Below are positions 51,601 through 63,000 of a stretch of 64,000 nt of DNA, one piece after another. The position numbers and the translations under genes were made by a program. Source of the stretch: Mactromeris polynyma (Eukaryota > Mollusca > Bivalvia > Venerida > Mactridae); contig JASFXZ010000090.1 in NCBI GenBank assembly GCA_032209605.1, positions 372,001 to 436,000 on the forward strand, read 5' to 3'. The notes beneath the pieces are model-generated. The model ran no database searches and was not told the DNA's origin. It saw only the letters and a list, made by a program, of their open reading frames with translations. Position 1 is the first letter of the stretch. Each line of letters begins with the position of its first letter.

Positions 51601-52813
51601 AGTGGTATGTTATTAAATGTGTGTGTGTGTGTGTGTGTGTATATGTAGCACACAAGAAGTGCTACATATGAAACAGTATTGTGGTAGATCACCTTATGAA
51701 ATGAGTTTTCTGAGATAGAGCTGTTCAAGTATAAAGAAATTCAACTTTAGAACACTGCAGCTACCGAGTAACGTTCTTCGTTCGGACACTTTTTAAGCTT
51801 TATTTGCCATTACTCTCTTTGAATTTATCAGAGAATGATGAAATTTTCACAAAATAAAGGTCGATTCTACTCCTTTGCGGCAATCTAATGTCTCGGCTAC
51901 TTCCGATAGATACATGAACATAACGAGGCCCGTCAATGGGGTTACAAAACACACGCATTTTTGCATCTCACAGGTCTTTCGTTCGGACACATTTGGTTGC
52001 TTATATCACAGTTATTAAATATTTATTTTTTAAAAATTAGTATGCCTATACCAAACTATATTGTCTATCCATATGCTATACTAAGTTTCATCTCAATTGT
52101 TGGAGAATAAATTCATTAAAAACCCGATTCTGTATGCCTCGTCTGATAGTTCCAATATCAAATTTTTGTTGTGTTTCAATATAAAGTTTATACCTTTGTA
52201 ATAAATATGAGAATACATGACACCAAAATATGGATATTGATTAATTAATAGATGCACGCTGGTAATATATGTTCTAAATTTAGTCTACTAGAATTAAACG
52301 ACGGGCTTTAATGTAAACTTCTGCGCAGTTCCTATTTACGATTCCCGAGCCAGAATGTTGTCATGCTCGATTTGCAGAATGGAAAATTGTATTTTTTAAA
52401 GGAAATACTTATATTTGGATGCTGGAGTTTCGTCAGTAGCATGAACACCAAACATCTAAGTACCCAACAACAGTTGATCGTGAGAAACTAAGAATTAAAC
52501 ATTTACAAGCAGGTGTCCAACGAAGGCTATCCGAAATAAAGGACGCTAGTCAGTACAGCCAATCAATATTAGAAATGACAACATCAATTTACATGCTATC
52601 AATGATAAAAACAATCTTATAGATGGTATAGTCGAGATATTCTCTTTCAGAAACAGAAACGTCCCCACCATCTCCTCCAGTCCATGTACACAAGTCAGAA
52701 ATGTCAGAAAGTGCTGCGGCAGTGTCTATGGAGGACAGAATCCATGATCTGGAACCCAGGCCCCAAACTCTTAGGGACTCGGATATGGAGTCAGACAGTG
52801 GTATGTTATTAAA

Positions 52814-52846
<33 letters not shown>

Positions 52847-54012
52847 AGCACACGAGAAGTGCTACATATGAAACAGTATTGTGGTAGATCACCTTATGAA
52901 ATGAGTTTTCTGAGATAGAGCTGTTCAAGTATAAAGAAATTCAACTTTAGAACACTGCAGCTACCGAGTAACGTTCTTCGTTCGGACACTTTTTAAGCTT
53001 TATTTGCCATTACTCTCTTTGAATTTATCAGAGAATGATGAAATTTTCACAAAATAAAGGTCGATTCTACTCCTTTGCGGCAATCTAATGTCTCGGCTAC
53101 TTCCGATAGATACATGAACATAACGAGGCCCGTCAATGGGGTTACAAGACACACGCATTTTTGCATCTCACAGGTCTTTCGTTCGGACACATTTGGTTGC
53201 TTATATCACAGTTATTAAATATTTATTTTTTAAAAATTAGTATGCCTATACCAAACTATATTGTCTATCCATATGCTATACTAAGTTTCATCTCAATTGT
53301 TGGAGAATAAATTCATTAAAAACCCGATTCTGTATGCCTCGTCTGATAGTTCCAATATCAAATTTTTGTTGTGTTTCAATATAAAGTTTATACCTTTGTA
53401 ATAAATATGAGAATACATGACACCAAAATATGGATATTGATTAATTAATAGATGCACACTGGTAATATATGTTCTAAATTTAGTCTACTAGAATTAAACG
53501 ACGGGCTTTAATGTAAACTTCTGCGCAGTTCCTATTTACGATTCCCGAGCCAGAATGTTGTCATGCTCGATTTGCAGAATGGAAAATTGTATTTTTTAAA
53601 GGAAATACTTATATTTGGATGCTGGAGTTTCGTCAGTAGCATGAACACCAAACATCTAAGTACCCAACAACAGTTGATCGTGAGAAACTAAGAATTAAAC
53701 ATTTACAAGCAGGTGTCCAACGAAGGCTATCCGAAATAAAGGACGCTAGTCAGTACAGCCAATCAATATTAGAAATGACAACATCAATTTACATGCTATC
53801 AATGATAAAAACAATCTTATAGATGGTATAGTCGAGATATTCTCTTTCAGAAACAGAAACGTCCCCACCATCTCCTCCAGTCCATGTACACAAGTCAGAA
53901 ATGTCAGAAAGTGCTGCGGCAGTGTCTATGGAGGACAGAATCCATGATCTGGAACCCAGGCCCCAAACTCTTAGGGACTCGGATATGGAGTCAGACAGTG
54001 GTATGTTATTAA

Positions 54013-54048
<36 letters not shown>

Positions 54049-57000
54049 AGCACACGAGAAGTGCTACATATGAAACAGTATTGTGGTAGATCACCTTATG
54101 AAATGAGTTTTCTGAGATAGAGCTGTTCAAGTATAAAGAAATTCAACTTTAGAACACTGCAGCTACCGAGTAACGTTCTTCGTTCGGACACTTTTTAAGC
54201 TTTATTTGCCATTACTCTCTTTGAATTTATCAGAGAATGATGAAATTTTCACAAAATAAAGGTCGATTCTACTCCTTTGCGGCAATCTAATGTCTCGGCT
54301 ACTTCCGATAGATACATGAATCAGGGATGAGAATTTTCCGCGGAAAACTTATATTAACCCATGTTAAAATTGTGGTTTATTTGAATGACAGCATCTTGAT
54401 TCACTGGCTGTGTTTTTGTCGAACCAATGAAAACAAACAGCTAATTTTGTGGGACACCCTGTTTACAAACCTGAGCTTTAGCCAAATCACAAGTTTTATA
54501 TCTATGTCACCTATTGAACAGTGTGATTTTATTTTAAGCCTTGCAATAACAAATGACGTGCATAGGCTCGAACATTACACAATTGCTAATACTGTTTGTA
54601 GTATGTGTTAAACTGTATCAAATTCTGTATCTGACTGTATTCACTTAATTGGGTAGCTATAATTGTATTTAATCCACATTGTTGAGGGTCTATCACTTTC
54701 GTTTTCGCAGTCTAGGTTTTCTCCTTATGGTGTGGAATATCACATAGTATAATAGTTGATTCCCCCATTGAGCATCCAATTTGGCTTGTGATCATTAAAG
54801 TATAAGCCTGTGTGAACTGCTATAAGATGGTATCAGACATTTACTTACAATCACATACTGTTTTTTTGTTAAAAGCTTTTATATGTACATGTATACTATA
54901 CTAGAATGAATGTGTCTATGGTCTGACTGTGTATGATAATGTATGCTCGCATCTTAATAGAAGGTATACCTAAGCTTATATGTACGCATGAGTGATTCCT
55001 GTTCTTGAAAATGATTCAAATGTGTGCATGTGTGTGAGTGAGTGATTGAAAAGATTCTTGGGTGTGAATCTGTTTGAATGTAGGGGAAATATTTTTATGT
55101 AAATATTTATGCTTATGTCTGTATGCATGCATACATTTACATGTTATTTAACTGTAATGATATTGATTGTATATAATTATGTGTTTTGCACTCCATATCT
55201 GGAGGAAATAAAGTTATATATATTAATATTGGATGAGACGACATCTGTTTGTTGTTTACAAGAATATTGTTTCTCTCTTTCAGCTGATCAAACTGTTGAT
55301 AATTCGGCCTTGGAGTCTGATACGGAATCAGAAGTTTGGCCACTGCTATGGTAAGTCAACTCTGCTGTCATTTACAGTGCCATTATGTGCTGATTGATTT
55401 GTCTGTAGTTTCTTTGAATCTGGTATAATAATAATATTAATAATATTCTCAGCTATGACTTCAGAATAGGCTTTGTAAACTCAGCCTAATAAATTCATAA
55501 TTGGATATTTGTGGTGAAGACTAGATCAGACAGCTGTTACCTATTTCTGTTAATGGGTGTTTTGGCTAACCTACTCTGTTTCTAGCACCCAAAATAGGTT
55601 TTTTTCACCGCCAGAATGGTACTTTGCACCCTAACTAATGGAGGCATAAATTTTGTTACATATAATTAAGCAGTATAGGAAAAACTCATTTTTCGCCCCA
55701 ACTTTAGAAAACTAAAATTCTTCTCCAAAAGTGTAAGGCTTTGAGCTTAGATATTTTGCAAGTAGCATCATCTAATGGTCCTCTAGCAAGAGTATTCAAA
55801 GGTCAAAGGGGGGATCCATAGTTTTATATATGCTTATACGAGGGATGATCAATATATAACGAGAAAATGCTCATAACTTTTTTACATAACAATGTTTTCT
55901 TGAAATATTTCATATGGTGATAAAAGCCTGTATTATAAGAAATTACACGAAACAGTGTGCAAAAAACATTGAAAAATAAATTGTAAAGAGCATTTTTGCC
56001 GACCTATGAATGCCATAGGCGGGGCAACGTCAATTTTATATTTGTGGACGTAAATCTGAGTATAACTATCATCTTGAAGACAATACTCAATAAGTCCTTT
56101 TGTTGTTTTTTCTTCAAAAGTTTTTCTAATACTCTCCTTAACCATTTATATATTTTTGTATACGGGGAAAGTGAATCAAATAGTCACACTATGGAATTTC
56201 GGTCAGCCCATACAACTCTGTTTACAATGATCTGACGTCGCATTACACCATTTCGCGGTAGATCACTAGTGTTTTCTCAAACATTGTTAAAACTCTTCAG
56301 CTTGATATAAAGCATATCTTTTGACATGGTTTGATTACCAAAAGCGTACTGATTCTCACGCACAAATATTTTATTTATTTCTTACTTCAAATCCTATTTG
56401 TTTTCACGAACGTTTGGTCTATCGCTTAATTTGCTTTCATGGAACAGTAACACGTACGTGCCGTGACATATGAAGCAACAACGCGTGTATGAGGCCATTA
56501 TCAATAAGGCGAGTCTTAGGTGACCATAACTACTAACTTTCATTAAACTATAATTACTAATATAAAAGTTGTAAGGATTTCAATTTGCATGAAAATAGGC
56601 AAAAACCCGAAAATGCCCCGCCTAAGCATACTGAGCAATACCGTAGCAACCGTAGATCTAAGCTTTTGTCACTGTAATCTTGAAAAATAAGCGATTGATT
56701 GCTAATATATTTTACCACATTTTGCTAAAATTTGAGTAAGATCATAACAAAGATATAAGCATTTTCTTGTTATTTATTGATCATCCTTCGTATATAGAAG
56801 ATTAAAAAAAAATTACTTCAAAACTGTAAGGCTTAGAGCTAAGATATTTTGTAAGTAACATCATCTAGTGGTCATCTACTAAGACTGTTAAAATTACGCC
56901 CCTGGGTATCAAATGAGGGCCCGGTGTTAGTAATTCAGCTTCTCCGACACCAGCAACAGTGATCAAATTTGGACAATTTCTGCCGATTTGCATACCGATG

Positions 57001-60000
57001 TCAATGGTTGACCTCGGTGACCTTGACCTACTGACCTACTTTTTGGTTTTTGAAGCTACAGCTCTGAAACTTGACATTTACATAATTCTGCATGCAGTTT
57101 TCATCTTTGATCTTTGCTGACCTTGACCGTGACCTACTGACTTTACTTTTTGGTTTTTAAAACTACAGCTATGCAATTTTACATATCTAGATAGTTTTGC
57201 ATGCAGATCTCGTCTTTGATCTTGGCTTACTTTGACCTTGACCTGCTGACATACTTTATGGTTTTCGAAGCTACTACTCAGGTGAGCAATATAGGGCCAT
57301 GATGGCCTTCTTGTTTTAAATGAGTGTTCTCAAAGAAATATTTGCAGAAGCGATAATTTACTGACACAAATATCCTTTTTTTATAAAAGCTCCTGTGGAT
57401 ATAAAGGTTAAGGCGCACTAATTGTAATGAAAACCTTCATTTACACTAAGTTCACAAATAAAATTGGTTTACAGTTCCAGGAATGTCCAAATATCAGATT
57501 TTGATGACGATGTTATGGATCCAGATTATTGCCCTGAAGACTCTGAGGAAAATGACAGTGACTTTGGTAAGTCTTTCTTGTAACACACAAATAAACAATC
57601 CGAAGTAAAAGTATCATTGGTCTTCACTGTATATGAATAAAAGTAATCTGATGAACTAGAATATGTTTGTATGAATTTACTTTAAAAAGGTTCAGCAAAC
57701 ACATGCAAGCTTGGATGTGCTGTCCAAAATAAGAAAATGCACTAGTGCTGTGTTGAAAATCATTTCTTCCTGAAATTCACAAGATTGTTTATGTACATAA
57801 AGCAATGATAAATCAGGATTAACCTAGCAATGCTTAAATTTTGTTGTTTATCGACCGATTACTACTTGACATAAATATTTCCCTTATAGAGATGCTGAGT
57901 CTTGCCAATGACTGACCTGTATTTCAAAGGTCAGTGGTCACAGTGTTACTGAATATAGAAATTTTTCTTTCCGCAACTCAGTTTTCATTTGATGAGGAAC
58001 TCTGTGGCTGAGTGGTTTAGGTCACTAACTTCAAATTACTTGCTCCGGGTCACAGTGATTTCAGCCTCACTAGACTTACAGAAGGCAGGGATTGGGAAAG
58101 AGAGAGACATAGGGGCAATTATTTTGAAAATGTCTCATTGAAAATATGTTGTTGGAGACAATGTCTCATTGGTTTGTGAGTTTACAGTTGAATTTCTCAT
58201 TGATGTTTGGTATTTGTCTCATTACATTTATGAAAATTTGAGACAATGTCTCATAATTCACAGATGGGTACTTGTGGCCTTCCTCCGAATATCCCGCAAC
58301 TGTGCATGACCAAGGTCTGTACCTTAAAGGTCAAGGTCACACTTAGAGGTCAAACTGTCCATTAGCAATTTCTTGTCTGGCTTATAACTTCTCATTCCTT
58401 GACCAACTAACTTTGCACATATGTCTAGTATCATAAGGCGGTGCTTCAGGCATATATTGCCTCACCTGGTAGAGCTCTTGTTCAAGTATTAAGTCAGAAA
58501 TGTAATTGATTCTGAATTTCTTAGATGCTCTAGAAGTTAACTTGGTTATGGGTCTGAATCAGATATTGGTTTCTTGTCTTTGATTGGTCAAATATGATTT
58601 TACTGACTGAACTGAAACTGACATGTGCATTATTGAATACAGACCAAGGTTCAGGTATTTAGTCTACATTCAAACCTGTCGCCTCTATAAAGCAGCCAAA
58701 CAGCCAGTGTCTGCCCAAAATGGTTAGTTCTTCCATGAATTACCTGCATTAAGCAGTTACCTGCTGTAAACAGTCACTTTTAAGCACACCTGTCACAAAG
58801 TGACAAGGAAGGAGGTGAGCTTTTGTGATCACTCTATCCGTCGTCCGTCCGTCGTATGTCGTCCATCGTGCGTCAACAATTAGCTTGTCTAGACACTAGA
58901 GGTCACAGTTTTGGCCTAATCTTTATAAAACTTGGTCACAATTATCATCTATAAGAAATCTAGGCCAAGTTCCTTAATGGGTCATCTGGGGTCAAAAACT
59001 AGGTCACAAGGTCAAATAACAGGAAAACCTTGTCTAGACATTAGAGGTCATAATGTTTATCTCTGAAAAATCTAGGTCAAGTTCATTATTGGGTCATTTG
59101 CGGTCAAAAACTAGGTCACAAGGTCAAATCATAGAAAACCCTTGTCTAGACAATATAGGTCACAATTTTGATCTAATCTTTTTGAAACAAGGTCACAATA
59201 ATAATTTTTACAAAATCTAGGTCAAGTTTGTTATTGGGTCATCTGGGGTCAAAATCTAGATCAGTAGCTCAAATCATAGAAAAACCTTATCTAGACAATA
59301 GAGGTCACAATTTTGACCTAATCTTTATGAAACTTGATACAATGATTAGCTTCATTCGATCGATCTTGGGTCATACATGGTCAAAAACTAGGTCATAAGC
59401 TCAAATCATAGAGAAACTTTGTCTAGACACTCATGGTCCCAGTTTCAAAATAATCTTTTTGAAACTTGGTCAATTTGATCATCTCTACAACATCTAGGTT
59501 AAGTTCGATGTTCAGGTGTTAGAAACTAGGTCAAATCATAGAAAAAAACATTGTGTATGCATTAGAAGCTGAATTTTTCGGCGGATCTTAGTGAAAGTTG
59601 GTCAGGCTGTTAGTTTAGATCAAATCTAGATAGTGTTAAAATAAGTTATCTGTTAGTCCAGAACTACGTCAATGGCTCAGCTAGAACAGGTGAGCGACCA
59701 AGGGCCCTTTGGGCTCTCTTTTTCAACTCATTTGACTGCTTAAGACAGTTGTTACTGTATGTCTATTGGTTCTTATGCAGATCATTGCCACTTTCAGGTT
59801 TTCAGTCTGATCATTTGAGTGCAGAGCTGATTCAGAGTAGTAGCGTCACATCATCTTCAGGCAAAGTTGATAATAATCCTGGTAAGTTTGTTGCTAGTGA
59901 AAAAATGCAGTCAGTAAACTGTCCTGTTAAGAAAGACACTGCTTATACATTTTAAACTCCGACACGCCCAGCGATTCTATTCAAAAAGTATACTTCATTT

Positions 60001-63000
60001 TTCCATACAGGACACTTTTGCAGAAATCATTTAATTGGTCAATTAGGCCAAACCTATTTAAATATTGTCAGAGTTTAAGTCAGATACAGTACAAGTTTTT
60101 GATCAAAAGTCTCCTCTAACAAGGGTCATAGAACAGTTTTGGGGGGATGAAAACCAAATTATCCTCGGTTCGCCTCGGACAATTTGTTTTTAATCCCCCA
60201 AAACTATACTATAACGCCTTGTTAGAGGACACTTTTAATCAAAAACCAGTACTGTATCTATTACTTATTTAAAAATAGTGCTTTATCTGTTACATTATTA
60301 CTGTTGACCCCTTTGATCTAATTATCGACTTCAACTTCCTACATAAGTCCAGAAGTCAACAAGACTTGTGTATTACACAACATGTCACACGTTGCTAAGC
60401 AGCCGAGTGGCACTTCTAAATCAATTAAATCAACGTAAATATGCAAAACTCCCCCCCCCCCCCCCCCCCCCCAACCAATCGTCGCGACCCTAACGAAATT
60501 ATCGTGACATCATAATCCATCCTGTTGTGTTGGTTCACGTGTCAATTCATTATCAAAATCTGTCCAATTACACCACTTATTGTTGTCAGAAAACATTGAA
60601 AAGAAGTTGTTTTGCACTTTATTATAGAAATATCTACTTATACAATAGTTTGACACTGTTTGTAACCATTTATCTTATGTTGGAAAAAGAAATTGGCAGC
60701 GATTTTGACCGTGTTTTTTTTTGTTTGAAAAGTTTTTTTGTTTGTATCATTGAAATACTTTAAAAGTACAACTAAATATTCAAATGTAGCAATTTTAGAG
60801 GTGAAATGAATTGAAACAAATGCTTGATTTTATTAAGATGAAATACAAAATTGCATAATTGGCAAAACTGTACCAATATTCGGATAGTCAAGATTTTGGA
60901 CATTGTCAAATAAGAAAGATTGATTACAATTTGAAAATCAGTAGCAAACTAAGCCAGAAAGTGATTCCATTATGAAAGAGTGCCTATAAATACCTCTACA
61001 GCTTTGTTTGTGTAAGTGGGTAGGGTATCCTCTTCACAATTTCTGACAGACTTGAGACATTTACATTTATTAATTATTTCATAAAAAACTATTTAAATAA
61101 ACATTTTTTTTGGCCATGCCACCACAAACTACTATATTACTTGGCCCTACCGACCCATTTACCGACCAACATGTTATTTTTTACTTGAATATTATAAAGC
61201 AATGAGGTACAAGAGTAAAAGACTACGCAGTCTATAAAATTAAATTTGAATTTATGAGTCATGTCTGTCTTTGGTGCAGATAAAGGTTGTGTAATAAGCT
61301 CCCCTTCTTATGCTATTCAATGACTGATATGCTCTTCTGGCAACTTGTCGCGCGTCAAAAGTGCCCTGTTTACAGGCAAACACCATGCCCCTTTTGAACT
61401 CTGGAAAAAACACTATATTTATCATCATTAGTTAACTATCTACCAGGTTTCGCGAACACTTGTAAAACCTGTTAGTCATTCGACTGACAGAACCAAAAAT
61501 CTTGTCAGTCCGAATAAATCTTTGTCAGTCCGAACAAAATGTTGTAATAACATCCAGTTATATTGTTTATAAATGCACCATAAGCTTTTAAACAATTTAA
61601 ATAAGGCATAAACAGGCCTACTATTACTAGTATTTCATGTGATTTTCTATGTTTTGCCAAAAGTCTAAATGGGCATATTTGACAAGATTTTCAAAAATAA
61701 GGTATTTTTTTAACCATCGTTTATATATTAAACAATTTCAATTTTTAATAATCTTTTCATTAAAAATACCCATAGCAAATCGTCAAAACAGAAACATATT
61801 GAGACGGAGCGTAAGTCGCCAAAAAAAACCGGTAAACAGTTCATTCCGATATTATACAGGTACGGCCGCGTACGGGTTTTATCAATTTCCAAAAGAAATA
61901 ATTAATTTTCGCGATCTTCAACTCCCTGAATAATTTTCATCTTTGAGGGATTTTCGGACCACATCTCGCTAATTAATTACGAAAATACTGCATCAAACTT
62001 TATATTAGTTTCGTAGGTAATAATCTACGACTACGAAGCGGGTTTGTCACCATCGTCACTCAAAATTGCCGTCGGTCATTTGGTCTGACTTTTTAGCTCA
62101 CCTGTCACAAAGTCCGTCCGTCCATCCGTCCTGCATCAACAATAAGCTTGCCTAGACAGTAGAGGTCACAGTTTTGGCCTAATCTTTATGAAACTTGGTC
62201 ACAATAATCATCTCTAAGAAATCTAGGCCAAGTTCGTTATTGGGTCATCTGGGGTCAAAAACTAGGTCACAAGGTCAAATAATAGGAAAACCTTGTCTAG
62301 ACACTAGAGGTCACAATTTTGACCTAATCTTAATAAATCTTGGTCACAATGTTTATCTCTGAAAAATCTAGGCCAAGTTCATTATTGGGTTATTTGCGGT
62401 CAAAAACTAGGTCACAAGGTCAAATCATAGAAAAAACTTGTCTAGACACTAGAGGTCACAATTTTGACTTTATCTTCTTGAAACTACGTCACAACAATTA
62501 TCTTTACCAAATCTAGGTCAAGTTTGTTATTGGGTCATCTGGGTTAAAAAACTAGGTCAGAAGCTCAAATCATAGAAAAACCTTGTCTGGACAATAGAGG
62601 TCACAATTTTGTCCTAATCTTTATGAAGCTTGATTACGATGATCAGCTTTAAAAAATCTAGGTCAAGTTCGATCTTGGGTCATACATGGTCAAAAACTAG
62701 GTCACAAGCTCAAATCATAGAAAAACTTTGTCTAGACACTCGAGGTCACAGTTTCAACATAATCTTTTTGAAACTTGGTCAATTTGATCATCTCGACAAC
62801 ATTTAGGTCAAATTCAATATTGGGTCACCAGGGGTTAGAAACTAGGTCACTTGGTCAAATCATAGAAAAAACGTTGTGTATGCATTAGAAGCTGAATTTT
62901 TTACTGGACCTTAGTGAAAGTTGGTCAGACTGTTAGTCTAGATAAAATCTAGAGAGTGTCAAAATAAGTCATCTGTGAGTCCAGAACTAGGTCAATGGCT

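Noticed and set aside
43033..54130. Repeated minus-strand frames of 84-113 codons, one per array unit, with a Thr-His run
   Set aside because: They are antisense to the 150-nt exon and read through the (GT)n tract; the plus-strand reading has splice sites and phase logic.
41855..54318. CRISPR-like or satellite interpretation of the tandem array
   Set aside because: Units are ~1.19 kb with an exon each and nearly no spacer variation. The organism is eukaryotic.
60527..60763. 78-codon plus frame in intron 9
   Set aside because: AT-rich, no domain, no splice signals matching the gene phase.
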